Shown piece by piece: positions 8,530-17,893 of a stretch of 64,000 nt of DNA. The position numbers and the translations under genes were made by a program. A model generated the notes under the pieces. That model was not told where the DNA came from. It ran no database searches and saw nothing but the letters and a program-made list of their open reading frames with translations. Position 1 is the stretch's first letter. Every line of letters begins with the position of its first letter. The stretch comes from SIG459 sp045538735. GTDB lineage: Bacteria; Bacillota; Clostridia; Oscillospirales; Oscillospiraceae. Location: NCBI GenBank assembly GCA_045538735.1, contig JAZSRY010000071.1:23192-87191 (forward strand), in the 5' to 3' direction.

Positions 8530-8764
8530 GGCGGACACGCCGGTCCGCCCCTACGGCAAATTTTGGATAATGCACCATCCGTAGGGCGCGATGACCTCAG
8601 CGCACCGAAAAACAGAACGAGGCACAGCTTTCGTGGCGACGAACAGTCGCCTCGAGGCAGCAGCGTCCCGAGCGGAAAACGAGGGATGCACTCTAAGGTT
8701 TAGGCGCTCATTATGTGGCACATCGCTGTTTCACCCTCCGTACTTGGGGAGTTTCCAAAGAGGT
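8530..8764 (+). repeat. dispersed intergenic repeat, module A, copy 1
   Basis: About 235 bases nearly identical to 42701-42937. Landmarks present in both copies are GGTCCGCCCCTACGGCA, ATCCGTAGGGCGCGATGA, GTGGCGACGAACAGTCGCC and GGAGTTTCCAAAGAGG. It does not code for protein in a consistent frame. Together with modules C-E it fills the 690-base gap between nrdG and the small membrane gene, which otherwise holds nothing recognisable; a GGAACG/CCGTTCC dyad at about 8463-8486 is of similar style. Confidence 0.9.
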
Positions 8765-8838
8765 CGGGGCGTTAAGAAAATGTGCCGGGGGCACATTTTT
8801 AGCCTCCGACCGCAGCGGCTTTGCCGCGAGGAGGGAAG
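8764..8838 (+). repeat. dispersed intergenic repeat, module C, copy 1
   Basis: 75 bases whose reverse complement occurs at 43038-43112 with only a few changes. It contains its own small dyad AAAATGTGCC...GGCACATTTT and the sequence GACCGCAGCGGCT. In this copy it follows module A directly. Confidence 0.88.
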
Positions 8839-8850
8839 TCGGTGGGTGTG

Positions 8851-8898
8851 CATATTCTTTTTGCTGGCACAAAAAGAATATGGCCGTCGGAGACAATT
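8851..8898 (+). repeat. dispersed intergenic repeat, module D, copy 1
   Basis: 48 bases identical to 42972-43019. The first 32 bases are a hairpin: 13-base arms CATATTCTTTTTG and its complement around CTGGCA. The tail GCCGTCGGAGACAATT is in the same orientation in both copies. Confidence 0.9.
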
Positions 8899-8957
8899 CA
8901 ACACCTCATCCGTCCGCCAGAGGCAGACACCTTCCCCTCGAGGGGAAGGCTTATTAG

Positions 8958-8987
8958 GGCGCGCCGGGGTCGTCGCGCCCTACGGGT
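8958..8987 (+). repeat. dispersed intergenic repeat, module E, copy 1
   Basis: About 29 bases beginning GGCGCGCCGGGGTCGTCGCG and ending CCTACGGG; the same stretch occurs at 38539-38568 in another intergenic gap. Here it is preceded by CCTTCCCCTCGAGGGGAAGG, another short palindrome. Confidence 0.85.
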
Positions 8988-8995
8988 GGTGAGAC

Positions 8996-9035
8996 AAAAA
9001 AGGAAACCTCCTTAGCATAGGAGGTTTCCTTTTTA
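8996..9035. terminator. terminator ending the galactoside operon
   Basis: 12-bp perfect stem 9001-9012 with 9019-9030, 6-base loop, A run on the left and T run on the right, so it works on both strands. On the minus strand it lies just after the last gene of the 9.0-17.9 kb operon. Confidence 0.9.
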
Positions 9036-9036
9036 T

Positions 9037-9240
9037 TTATGCAAGTGCCTCCGCAACTACGCCGAAAACTCCTGCCAATATCAGCACTGCGCCGCAAATA
9101 CGAGCAATGATTCTATAAAATCTGGGGCTTCCGTCGCGAGACTTATACTTCCAGCCAATAGTCATCGTATACAGCACTTCAGTGAAGCACAGCATCACCA
9201 CACCAATAATTGCTACTATGATGTATAACACTACATTCAT
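9037..9240 (-). CDS. small two-helix membrane protein
   Basis: 67 residues with two hydrophobic segments (about 3-26 and 45-66) joined by a basic, polar loop, WKYKSRDGSPRFYR. The pattern resembles small Firmicutes membrane proteins of the DUF6199 kind, but this is from memory of the pattern and is tentative. It is the last gene of the galactoside operon, 14 bases after the GH2 gene on the minus strand and before the terminator. Function unknown. Confidence 0.65.
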   Translation of the reverse strand: MNVVLYIIVAIIGVVMLCFTEVLYTMTIGWKYKSRDGSPRFYRIIARICGAVLILAGVFGVVAEALA

Positions 9241-9254
9241 AATCTCACGCTTTC

Positions 9255-10955
9255 TTATTTATCCACGCTTATGATTGCCTTTACGGTGGAAGGCGCGATC
9301 TTTATCACCTTGCGGTTATAAGTCACAAGGCCGTTGAGCTCGTCTTCAACATCGCTGAGCTGGGTATAGACAGCGGCGGAAAGTCCCTGCTGCCAGGCGG
9401 GGAAAATCTGCTCCTTATAAAGAGAGCGGAATGCATGGATATAGCTGTTGTTGCTTTCATAGCGCTTATACCCAAAATCCTTTTTACTGAAGCTATGACC
9501 GTGGATACGGTGGTTATAGCCGCCGAATTCAGAAAGCACAACGGCGCGTCCAAGTCTGTCCTCTTCAAATCTATAAGGCTTGAAATAGACGTGCCAGCTC
9601 TTTACGTCGCTTATGCCCTGATCGTGCCAGCCGCTTGCATGGTCTATGGTGCGGCTGCGGTCCATTCCCAGAATGAAATTGCAGACCTTTGCGGAGTCAA
9701 ACTGACCCCAGCCTTCGTTAAAGGGCACCCACATGGCGATGCAGGGGCAGTTATAAAGGGCATTTATCATCTCCCGAAGCTCAGCGAAATACTGCTCTCT
9801 GCCTTCAAGGTCCTTGCGTCCGAAAAAGCCGTACTTATCGTCCTTGCTGTGGCGCTTTGTCACAAGTGGCGCGGATATGGCAAGAGGATTATACTTGGTG
9901 CCGCCCGAGGGCATATCCTGCCAAACCAGCATACCCAGTCTGTCGCAGTGATAATACCAGCGCAGGCTTTCAAGCTTGATATGCTTGCGCAGCATATTAA
10001 AGCCCATGCTCTTGGCGGTTTTTATATCAAATATCAGAGCCTCATCGCTGGGGGCGGTCAGCATACCGTCCGACCAATAGCCCTGATCCAGAAGTCCGTT
10101 ATGGAAATAAGGCTTGCCGTTGAGGAAAAGGCGCTTTTTGCCTTTTTCATCCCGCTCCACGGAGAATTTTCGCATTGCGAAATAGCTCTCCGCATAGTCC
10201 TCTCCCAGCTTTATGCTGAAGTCATAGAGATAGGGGTCTTCGGGACTCCAGGGGTACAGCTCCTTCAGGGGGATTTCCAGAGGCTCGCCTGCCGTGAAGC
10301 TGTGCTCCTCCCCTTCCACATTAACGCTGCCTTCGCCCTCGCCCGCAATCCAAAGCTCTACTTTCCTCTCATCATAATGGGGGATTATCCGAAGTCCCTG
10401 AATATATTTCTCGGGGACGGACTCCATCCAGACCGTCTGCCATATACCGCTTTGAGGAGTATACCAAATGCCGCCCCTTCTTGAGGACTGCTTGCCCCGG
10501 GAATGCCAGGAGCTATCCGTCACATCCACCACGCGGACAACTATCTCAACGCGGTTATCGCGAAGAACCTCGCTTATATCCACGGAGAAGGGGGTGAAGC
10601 CGCCTGTATGGCTTATAAGCTCTTTTCCGTTTATAAACACCGTTGCCATCTGGTCAACAGCGCCGAAATGGAGCAGCACTCTGCCCTTGTTGAAGCCCTC
10701 GGGCAGGCTGAAGCGGCGGCGATACCATATATAATCCCGCTTTGCGGGTCGGCTCACATCTCCCGAAAGCTCACTTTCGGGGGAAAAAGGCACCAAAATT
10801 GTCTCGGGAAATTCCTCCGGCATATCCGCAGAAGATGAGAGGGTATACTCCCATTCACCGTTTAAGTTCAGATAGCTTTCTCTTCTGAACTGGGGTCGGG
10901 GGTATTCCTGCAGAATGTTGTTTTTATCCAGTTTTTCTCCCCAGGGGGTACGCAT
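9255..10955 (-). CDS. glycoside hydrolase family 2 protein
   Basis: 566 residues, the short GH2 form: sugar-binding jelly roll (about 20-170), immunoglobulin-like domain (about 170-260) and TIM barrel (about 270-560). Family signs are NMLRKHIKLESLRWYYHCDRLG, WVPFNEGWGQ with the acid/base Glu near 414, and VVLSEFGGY with the nucleophile Glu near 476. No signal peptide, so it acts in the cytoplasm on imported sugar. GH2 covers beta-galactosidases, beta-glucuronidases and beta-mannosidases; the exact specificity cannot be read here. It sits downstream of two transporters and an alpha-galactosidase in one operon, which suggests breakdown of galactose-containing oligosaccharides. Confidence 0.88.
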   Translation of the reverse strand: MRTPWGEKLDKNNILQEYPRPQFRRESYLNLNGEWEYTLSSSADMPEEFPETILVPFSPESELSGDVSRPAKRDYIWYRRRFSLPEGFNKGRVLLHFGAVDQMATVFINGKELISHTGGFTPFSVDISEVLRDNRVEIVVRVVDVTDSSWHSRGKQSSRRGGIWYTPQSGIWQTVWMESVPEKYIQGLRIIPHYDERKVELWIAGEGEGSVNVEGEEHSFTAGEPLEIPLKELYPWSPEDPYLYDFSIKLGEDYAESYFAMRKFSVERDEKGKKRLFLNGKPYFHNGLLDQGYWSDGMLTAPSDEALIFDIKTAKSMGFNMLRKHIKLESLRWYYHCDRLGMLVWQDMPSGGTKYNPLAISAPLVTKRHSKDDKYGFFGRKDLEGREQYFAELREMINALYNCPCIAMWVPFNEGWGQFDSAKVCNFILGMDRSRTIDHASGWHDQGISDVKSWHVYFKPYRFEEDRLGRAVVLSEFGGYNHRIHGHSFSKKDFGYKRYESNNSYIHAFRSLYKEQIFPAWQQGLSAAVYTQLSDVEDELNGLVTYNRKVIKIAPSTVKAIISVDK

Positions 10956-10969
10956 ATTAAGCCCTCCTC

Positions 10970-12247
10970 TTAGTTTTTCTCGCGTTTTTTAAGAGCGACA
11001 AAGGGAATTATTACGAAAAGCAGAGTTATTGCGGCGGCAAGGAAAATTCCGGGGGTGGGTACGCTTTTCAGCTGACCCATTTCCATATAAGTTTCGGGGC
11101 TGTTTTTGATAACGGCGGAACCGATGAAAGGACCGATTATCATAGGCAGCATGACGGAAAATATCATGCGGATGCCCTGAAAATGTCCAACTTTTCCTTC
11201 GGGGGTATGGTCGCGGAGTATGCCGTTAAGGGTGGCAGAGAGCATCATATAGCCGCTCATCATAATGCAGCCGCAGATGATAACCGCAAGCATTGCTCTT
11301 GCAAAGAACATCGCCACAAGGCCTACAAGCATCAGAGCCCCTGCAGGCAGAAGAAAACGAAGCTTGCCCACCTTATCGGCGATACCGCCTGTTGCCACGG
11401 AAACTATGGATGCGATGATGAGGACAACTCCCAGCACTATGGCATAGTCCGTAATTCCCAGATAAGTCTGGATATAGATTATCAGATAGGGGAAGAAGAC
11501 CTGCACGGCTATGGAGAATACACACAGCGCAAGCAGCGCCCAGTAAAGTCCCGGCAGGGATTTCACAACGGAGGGGCGCAGACCGTAGAGAAGATTTTTG
11601 AAATAGCTGTCCTTACGGGGTTTCAGATTGGGAGCATCCTTCACGGTGAAAAGCGAAATAATACCAACCGCGGTGACCATTATGCCGAAAATACCGAAGA
11701 AGGTTTTCCATTCCCCTCTCTGGGTATAGCCGTCGAAAAGTCCGAAGACCACAAGCATACTCACCAAAGGCAGTATTGCAAGGACGCCCTCTGTTCTGCC
11801 GCGCTTATCCTTGGGCACATTATCCGTCACATAAGCGTTAAAGGCGGCATCGTTTGCGGTGGAGCCGAAAAAGGTCATAAGGCAGTCCATAATTATTACG
11901 AGGACTGCGGCGGCTGCGGCGGCATTGGCAGCGGGGAAAACCGCTCCCGCGGATTCGGGAGTGATGAATCCGAAAGCTGCGGTGGTGATGCCCCAGAGGA
12001 TATAGCCCGCCGTAATAAAAGCCTTGCGCTTGCCCACGCGGTCGCTGAGTGCGCCCATAATAAGGGTGGTCAGCGTGGCAGTTATTGCGGAAGCGGCTAC
12101 CATTGCGGCTATATAGTCGGGGTTTGTGGATATGGTGTTATAGAGGAACACGTTGAAATACATGTTCTCCAGGGTCCATGCGAACTGTCCCGAAAGACCC
12201 ACCAGTATAAGCACAGACCAAATTCTTGCTCCCAGTTTCTTTTTCAC
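10970..12247 (-). CDS. major facilitator superfamily transporter
   Basis: 425 residues with about twelve hydrophobic segments. MGALSDRVGKRK (loop 2-3) is the MFS signature and IADKVGKL its second-half repeat. The reading begins with GTG at 12245-12247, preceded by AAGGGGG. It starts 16 bases after the GPH symporter and 14 bases before the GH2 gene, so it belongs to the galactoside operon. The substrate is probably a sugar, perhaps a different one from its neighbour; two transporters in one operon could handle import of two oligosaccharides or import and efflux. Confidence 0.85.
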   Translation of the reverse strand: MKKKLGARIWSVLILVGLSGQFAWTLENMYFNVFLYNTISTNPDYIAAMVAASAITATLTTLIMGALSDRVGKRKAFITAGYILWGITTAAFGFITPESAGAVFPAANAAAAAAVLVIIMDCLMTFFGSTANDAAFNAYVTDNVPKDKRGRTEGVLAILPLVSMLVVFGLFDGYTQRGEWKTFFGIFGIMVTAVGIISLFTVKDAPNLKPRKDSYFKNLLYGLRPSVVKSLPGLYWALLALCVFSIAVQVFFPYLIIYIQTYLGITDYAIVLGVVLIIASIVSVATGGIADKVGKLRFLLPAGALMLVGLVAMFFARAMLAVIICGCIMMSGYMMLSATLNGILRDHTPEGKVGHFQGIRMIFSVMLPMIIGPFIGSAVIKNSPETYMEMGQLKSVPTPGIFLAAAITLLFVIIPFVALKKREKN

Positions 12248-12263
12248 TGCACTTCCCCCCTTC

Positions 12264-13637
12264 TTATGCGTTTATGTCTCCTCGCTCTTTCAGCTGGGAA
12301 ACGATTTTCCCGAAGAGCTTATCGTCAATTTTGAAGTATTTGCGGTATACCAAAAAGCCCGCAACTATGCTGATAAGGGGCAGGATAAGCATTGCAAGCT
12401 TCACTATGAGAATGCCCGTATCCGTCACATCGTCCACGCTTACGGCGGAGTTAATGCCTGAGATAATAAGGGTTACAGAGACTATGCCCTTGCTTATTGC
12501 GCCGCCAATCTTGTTGACAAAGGGCTGGACGGAGAAGGTGACAGCCTCATCGCGGCGTCCAATCTTCCACTGGCCGTATTCAATGGTATCGGCAAGGAAC
12601 ATAAGCATAAGAAGCTGGATGAAGGCCTGAGCTGCAAAGATAAGAAGTCCTGCAACACCCACAACGGCCATCTTTCCGTCGCCGAAGAAGAAAATCACAT
12701 AGCCTGCGAAAACCATTATGGTGGCGGCGGTATAAAGCTGACGGCGGCTGAAGCGCTTGGAAAACTTGGGGAAAAGGAGAAGCGCCGCAAGCTGGCTCAC
12801 ACCCAGAACACCTGCAAAGACGGTGTACATATCGGGGTTTTTGAAAACATACTTGAAGTAATAGGTGCCAAAGCCCGTGGTTGTGCAGTAGCCGATCATG
12901 AAAAGAGCCATGGCAATGGCGGTGATGCGCAGCTGGTCATTTTCCTTAAGCACCACCAAAATATCCTTGAAGCGGGTTTTCTCCTCATCCTTCGCGGCAA
13001 TTTTGCTCTCCTTAACACCAAAAACGGTGAAGCAGAGGAAGAGCCATGTGATGACAGTTACGCCCACAGCCATGAGGAAGAAGCCTCTCTTGGAGGTATA
13101 GTTATCCGTAAGGGCGGTGACGGAGAGAACGACGGCATACATACCCACATTTGCGCAGATTCGGGCAAAGGAACCTATCTTCTCGCGCTTTTTCTGGTCG
13201 AGAGTCAGGGCGGGCATGAGCGTCCAATAGGCAATGTCGTTGAGACCGTAGATAATATCCCAAAGCACATAGACCACCACAAAGAAGACTATGTAGGCCG
13301 GGCCTGAGAGACCAAGGTCGGAGAAAAGCAGTATGGTGAGAATGCCGCCCAAAATTGCGCCAAGGACTATCCAGGGCTTGAATTTGCCCCAGCGGCTGCG
13401 GGTGTTATCCACTATAATGCCCGTCACGGGGTCATTGAAGGCATCGAACACACCCAGAATTACAAAGGCGGCGCTCATCCACCACATAACGGAGTCGCTG
13501 AGATCCAGCGCCTCGGTGGCAAAGGAGATGAAGTACATGCTCACAAGGCTGTAGAGCATGTCGCGGCCAACAGTGCCAAGGCCGAAGAAATATTTGTTGC
13601 GATTATCGATTCTGTCCTGCTCGGTTTTGCCTTTCAT
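12264..13637 (-). CDS. GPH-family sugar:cation symporter (MelB-like)
   Basis: 457 residues, about twelve membrane segments. Near the N-terminus it has DAFNDPVTGIIVDNTRSRWG, the conserved motif of glycoside-pentoside-hexuronide symporters such as melibiose permease, with acidic residues that bind the coupling Na+ or H+. GKFKPW follows in the first cytoplasmic loop. In melibiose systems this transporter accompanies an alpha-galactosidase, as here (15.5-17.9 kb), so alpha-galactosides are a reasonable substrate (inference). Start ATG 13637 has AAGGGGG upstream. Confidence 0.88.
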   Translation of the reverse strand: MKGKTEQDRIDNRNKYFFGLGTVGRDMLYSLVSMYFISFATEALDLSDSVMWWMSAAFVILGVFDAFNDPVTGIIVDNTRSRWGKFKPWIVLGAILGGILTILLFSDLGLSGPAYIVFFVVVYVLWDIIYGLNDIAYWTLMPALTLDQKKREKIGSFARICANVGMYAVVLSVTALTDNYTSKRGFFLMAVGVTVITWLFLCFTVFGVKESKIAAKDEEKTRFKDILVVLKENDQLRITAIAMALFMIGYCTTTGFGTYYFKYVFKNPDMYTVFAGVLGVSQLAALLLFPKFSKRFSRRQLYTAATIMVFAGYVIFFFGDGKMAVVGVAGLLIFAAQAFIQLLMLMFLADTIEYGQWKIGRRDEAVTFSVQPFVNKIGGAISKGIVSVTLIISGINSAVSVDDVTDTGILIVKLAMLILPLISIVAGFLVYRKYFKIDDKLFGKIVSQLKERGDINA

Positions 13638-13673
13638 GGCAAAGCCCCCTTTTCAGTAGATGATGGGTATAGC

Positions 13674-14318
13674 TTAAATCATATCGGGGATATCTGCGGG
13701 AGTATATGCGATTTTCTCCGCGCCGAGGGATTTGAGGAATTCCACATCCCGGTAGCCCCAGGCAACGGCGATGAAATCCGTGCCGGAATTTGCCGCCGTC
13801 ATATAGTCAACCTCGCTGTCGCCTATATACACGGCTTCCTCTCCCTCTGCACCCAGCGCCTTCATAGCGGCAAGGACGGGGGCGGAGTTTGGCTTGCGCT
13901 CTCTGCCGGGGCGGTCGCCCTCGATTATGGGAATATATTCACCGAAAAAGCGGATGCGAAGCTCTTCTGCTGCGGCCTGATATTTATTGGTGACTATGGC
14001 CATTCGCTCTCCCCTGTCGTGGAGGGTTTTCAGCATCTCCATAATGCCCTCGTAGGGGGCGGTTTTATCCACACAGTGAAGGTCATAGTATTCGTTGAAG
14101 GCAGCAAAGACCTTGTCAAAATCGGGGTTTTTCTCTCCCTCTGGAAGGGCACGCTCAACAAGTTTTCTCACGCCGTTGCCAACGAATGACTGAATGGTAT
14201 CATAGTCATGTGTGGCATAGCCGTATCTGGAAAGGCCGTAATTCACCGCGTCTCCCAAATCGGGAATCGTATAAAGCAGCGTGCCGTCAAAATCAAAGAG
14301 GATAACTTTTCCGCTCAC
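13674..14318 (-). CDS. HAD-family phosphatase (phosphoglycolate phosphatase-like)
   Basis: 214 residues. The nucleophile motif DFDGTLL is at about 9-15, TNK (motif II) in the middle, and GDSEVDYMTAANSG (motif IV) near 170, with a helical cap between: the HAD-1 subgroup that includes Gph and pyrophosphatase PpaX. Metal-dependent removal of phosphate from a small metabolite in the cytoplasm; the substrate is not determinable. It begins with GTG, whose last bases overlap the TGA of pepT (GTGA, 4 bases), so translation of the two is coupled. Confidence 0.85.
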   Translation of the reverse strand: MSGKVILFDFDGTLLYTIPDLGDAVNYGLSRYGYATHDYDTIQSFVGNGVRKLVERALPEGEKNPDFDKVFAAFNEYYDLHCVDKTAPYEGIMEMLKTLHDRGERMAIVTNKYQAAAEELRIRFFGEYIPIIEGDRPGRERKPNSAPVLAAMKALGAEGEEAVYIGDSEVDYMTAANSGTDFIAVAWGYRDVEFLKSLGAEKIAYTPADIPDMI

Positions 14319-15532
14319 TTTGCATACCTCTCCACGATATTGAGGAGGATGCGGGTGCTTATCTCCATACCCTCAACGCTGATATGCTCATAAGGTCCGT
14401 GGTAGGCATAGCCGCCTGTGCCCAGATTGGGGCAGGGCAGACCTCGGAAGGTAAGCTGTGCGCCGTCGGTACCGCCGCGGATGGGCTCAACGGTGGGCTC
14501 AAGACCTGCAGCCTTGATGGCCTCAAGGGCATTTTCCACCACGTGGAAATGGGGCTTGACGGCCTCGCACATATTGCGGTAATGCTCTTTTATCTCAAGG
14601 ACAACGGTGCCTTCGCCGTATTTCTTATTGAGAAGCTTTGCTGCGTGGGCAAGGCAGGCTCTGCGGGCTTCAAAGGAGCCTGCATCGTGGTCGCGGATGA
14701 TATAGTTGAGAGTTGCCTTCTCCACATCGCCTTCCATACTTGTCAGGTGGAAGAAGCCCTCATAGCCCTCGGTGTCTCTGGGAATGTCGCCGGAGGGCAG
14801 CATAGCGTTGAATTCCATGGCAACGAGGCTTGCATTTATCATGGTATCCTTTGCAGAGCCGGGGTGGACATTGAAGCCGTTGAAGCTGATTTTTGCACCG
14901 CAGGCATTGAAGTTTTCATACTCAACGCCGCCCTCTGCGCCGCCGTCTGCGGTGTAGGCAACCTTTGCGCCGAAGCGCTCAAGGTCCATAAGGGAGGCAC
15001 CGTGGCCGATTTCCTCATCGGGGCAGAAGCCGATGGCAATGCGGCTATGGGGAAGGCCTTCCCTGATGATGGTCTCCGCCATCTCCATAATCTCTGCAAC
15101 GCCTGCCTTGTTGTCAGCACCCAGAACGGTGGTGCCGTCGGTGACGATTATGCTGCGTCCCTTGAGGGAGGGCAGGTGGGGGAAATCTGCGGGAGAAAGG
15201 ATTCTGCCGCTATCGCCAAGGACTATGTCGCCGCCGTCATAATTTTCGATAAGGCGGGGCTTCACATTCTCTCCGGGGAAGTCGGGGATGGTGTCCAGAT
15301 GGGCGATGAAGCCGATGCTCATAGCATCCTCAAGACCCTCGCTGGCGGGGATGACGCCGTAGACATATGCATGCTCATCCACATAGACCTCGCTGACGCC
15401 CATCTCCTGCAGCTCCTCTGCAAGCAGGTTTGAAAGGTCAAACTGGCAGGCGGTGGAGGGAGTGGTCTCGCTTGTCTCGCTGCTGGCGGTGTTTATCTGA
15501 ACATATTTCAAAAATCTTTCGTATGCTTTCAT
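14315..15532 (-). CDS. pepT: peptidase T (tripeptide aminopeptidase)
   Basis: 405 residues, M20 metallopeptidase. Zinc-binding and catalytic motifs are HLDTIPDFPG, GADNKAGVAEIM and PDEEIGHGAS, and the dimerisation/lid domain is inserted after about 210. PepT removes the N-terminal residue from tripeptides in the cytoplasm. ATG 15532 is chosen because AGGAG lies nine bases before it; the in-frame ATG six codons earlier contains that ribosome site. It follows the alpha-galactosidase stop by 4 bases and overlaps the HAD gene by 4, so it is firmly within a sugar operon, an odd partnership for a peptidase. Confidence 0.92.
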   Translation of the reverse strand: MKAYERFLKYVQINTASSETSETTPSTACQFDLSNLLAEELQEMGVSEVYVDEHAYVYGVIPASEGLEDAMSIGFIAHLDTIPDFPGENVKPRLIENYDGGDIVLGDSGRILSPADFPHLPSLKGRSIIVTDGTTVLGADNKAGVAEIMEMAETIIREGLPHSRIAIGFCPDEEIGHGASLMDLERFGAKVAYTADGGAEGGVEYENFNACGAKISFNGFNVHPGSAKDTMINASLVAMEFNAMLPSGDIPRDTEGYEGFFHLTSMEGDVEKATLNYIIRDHDAGSFEARRACLAHAAKLLNKKYGEGTVVLEIKEHYRNMCEAVKPHFHVVENALEAIKAAGLEPTVEPIRGGTDGAQLTFRGLPCPNLGTGGYAYHGPYEHISVEGMEISTRILLNIVERYAK

Positions 15533-15536
15533 TTTT

Positions 15537-17879
15537 TTATTCTCCTTCAATTGCTTCTATAGAATATATATTGGAGCCGAAATCGCTCAATACTCTTATG
15601 TTTGGGTGGTATCCCGTGCCCAAAAACTGGTTTTCCAGCCTGATGCCTTCCATAAGCATGGCACCCCGGGCCGTATATTTCTCCGCTGAGTCCACAAGAT
15701 TCACGAGGGAATCGGCGGTGCGGAACACAAAGCCCCTCGGGTTGAGGGAAAAAGGCAGAAGATGCTTTATAAGCTCGCCGAAGGAACGCAGATAAACATT
15801 CTGCTCCTTGGCAGCCACTTTATAAAGCTTATCCCTTTCAAGCCCTGCCACGGGCATAATGTCTCCCGCAGGAGCTGCATTATAGCCTCTCTGGAAATAG
15901 GCGCAGATGCATTTATCACCCTCGCCCGCCTGCCAGACCTCTGTGCCGGCTCTTGTGCCCTCTCTGCGGCTGAATTGACCGAACTGGAGGGTGCGGCGGT
16001 GCTTTTTATACCAGGCAATCTGGTGGCATACCTCCTGCCTCTCCGCCCGGGAGAGATATTTCAAATCCAGCTCATAGCCGAAGCAGCCGAAAGCGGCCAC
16101 ATTGAAGCGGGTGGAAAGAGGTGTGGCGCGCAAAGTCTGCTGACTGGGCGCCGCTGCCACATGGCTGCCCCAGGCGGACTGGGGGTATAGATAGCTGAGT
16201 CCTCCCTGAATATCCAGACGCTCTATAGGGTCGGTGTTGTCGCTGCCCCAAATCTGGGGAGAGAAGCACAGCATACCCAAGTCGAAGCGGTTTCCCCCCG
16301 ATGAGCAGCTTTCCAAAAGCACATGGGGGCGGGGACGGAAGATGCGGCTAAGCACATCGTAAAGACCCAGAATGTAGCGGTGGTGGAATTCACCCTGATT
16401 TTCAAGGCTCGGGGAAAAGGCATCGGAAATATGGCGGTTATAGTCCCACTTCACATATTTCAGCTTTGTGGAGTCCATAATTGCGCCCACATTTTCAACG
16501 ATATAGTCACGGACCTCAGCCCTTGTCAGATCCAGCACCAGCTGATTGCGCCCCTTTGCGGGGCTTCTTCCCGGCACCTTCACCGCCCAATCGGGATGGG
16601 CTCTGAATAAATCCGAATCCTCGTTGACCATCTCCGGCTCAAACCATAGACCGAAGTCCATGCCCATTCTGCGAACGGCTTTTGCAAGTCCCTCAACTCC
16701 GTGGGGAAGCTTTTTAAGGTTGGTAGTATAATCACCCAAGCCTGCATGATCGTTGTTTCTTTTCCCGAACCAGCCGTCATCCAGCACGAAAAGCTCCACG
16801 CCCAGCTTTTTGGCTCTGCGTGCCAGCCTTATCAGCTTTCCGTGGGTGAATCTAAAAAAATGAGCCTCCCAGTTGTTGGCAAGCACGGGCCGCTCCACAT
16901 TTTTCCAATCGCCGCGAACAATATTGCCATTGACGAAGCGATGAAAATTTCTGCGAAGGCCGTTGAAGCCCTTATCCGAGCGGCTCATAACCGCTTCGGG
17001 AGTCTCGAAACTCTCTCCGGAATGTAAAGTCCAGTCGAAGCAGCTGGGGTTTATGCCCAGCATCACGCGGACTATATCCTCGCCGGAGCGCTCAACGGCG
17101 CCGTAGTGGCTGCCGGAATAGACAAGGTTGAAGCCCCATACTCTGCCGTGGTCTTCTCCCGCTCCCCTTTCGCTGAGGAGAAAGCCGGGATTATGGCGGT
17201 TGGAGGATGCGCCCGTTGAAGAGGAATTCACATAAAGACCCGCTTCCACATTGCGCACATTGTGGTGAGCTTCCTTTATCCAGCCTCCGTCAAAGGTGTG
17301 CATCTCCAAAGGCGCGGTGCTCATATCCATACTCATGGACATTATCTTCCGAAGGGAAATATCCTTGTCCGCAAGATTCGTCACAACGCATCTGCGGCTT
17401 ATCACATTCGCCTGAGGAAAGACAGTATAGTAAAGGCTCAGCTTAATGGGATGGAGGCTGTCCTCCATATCTATGCGCAGAGTTTGGACGCCCTCGGTGT
17501 CCGCATCGGCATAGGCGGTGGGGAGGCAGTCCATAGCCACGCAGCCTTCGATTATCTCATGGCTTTTATAAACAAAGTCTGTGACAAAGCTGCCGTCGGG
17601 CATCTTTATCTCGCAGGGACTGTTGCGGTAATCTCCCTTGCCCACTCCCGACCATTCAAGGCAGAGAGTATCAAGGCAGTAGCTTGCGTCATTTTCGCTG
17701 TAGCAAACCGCGCTGCCGTAAGGCACGCTGCGCTTGAGCTCCAGCGGGGCGCTGTCGCCCGCGGCAAGCAGGGCGCCATAGTGCAGATGTTCAAGATGAC
17801 CGAAGGGGCTTAGCTTCATCCAATAGGAGGAATTTTCCGTATCCAGACGGAAAAGACCCTTTTCTTCATATATGGGCAT
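15537..17879 (-). CDS. alpha-galactosidase, GH36
   Basis: 780 residues from ATG 17879 (GGAGGT upstream); the usual length for clostridial AgaA/RafA-type enzymes. N-terminal beta-supersandwich, central TIM barrel, C-terminal beta sheet. Motifs are LDDGWFGKRN, WFEPEMVNEDSDL, the nucleophile Asp of KYVKWDYNRH near 479, CSSGGNRFD and the acid/base Asp of WGSDNTDP near 546. No signal peptide: it hydrolyses terminal alpha-galactose from imported melibiose- or raffinose-like sugars inside the cell. First gene of the operon, with a consensus promoter about 55-80 bases upstream and an inverted repeat at the expected mRNA start. Confidence 0.93.
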   Translation of the reverse strand: MPIYEEKGLFRLDTENSSYWMKLSPFGHLEHLHYGALLAAGDSAPLELKRSVPYGSAVCYSENDASYCLDTLCLEWSGVGKGDYRNSPCEIKMPDGSFVTDFVYKSHEIIEGCVAMDCLPTAYADADTEGVQTLRIDMEDSLHPIKLSLYYTVFPQANVISRRCVVTNLADKDISLRKIMSMSMDMSTAPLEMHTFDGGWIKEAHHNVRNVEAGLYVNSSSTGASSNRHNPGFLLSERGAGEDHGRVWGFNLVYSGSHYGAVERSGEDIVRVMLGINPSCFDWTLHSGESFETPEAVMSRSDKGFNGLRRNFHRFVNGNIVRGDWKNVERPVLANNWEAHFFRFTHGKLIRLARRAKKLGVELFVLDDGWFGKRNNDHAGLGDYTTNLKKLPHGVEGLAKAVRRMGMDFGLWFEPEMVNEDSDLFRAHPDWAVKVPGRSPAKGRNQLVLDLTRAEVRDYIVENVGAIMDSTKLKYVKWDYNRHISDAFSPSLENQGEFHHRYILGLYDVLSRIFRPRPHVLLESCSSGGNRFDLGMLCFSPQIWGSDNTDPIERLDIQGGLSYLYPQSAWGSHVAAAPSQQTLRATPLSTRFNVAAFGCFGYELDLKYLSRAERQEVCHQIAWYKKHRRTLQFGQFSRREGTRAGTEVWQAGEGDKCICAYFQRGYNAAPAGDIMPVAGLERDKLYKVAAKEQNVYLRSFGELIKHLLPFSLNPRGFVFRTADSLVNLVDSAEKYTARGAMLMEGIRLENQFLGTGYHPNIRVLSDFGSNIYSIEAIEGE

Positions 17880-17893
17880 TATTGCACCTCCAT

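Noticed and set aside
8591..9015. Several frames of 60-133 codons in the 8.4-9.0 kb gap
   Set aside because: They lie in repeat modules that recur at 42.7-43.1 kb in other orientations, with different frames and stops.
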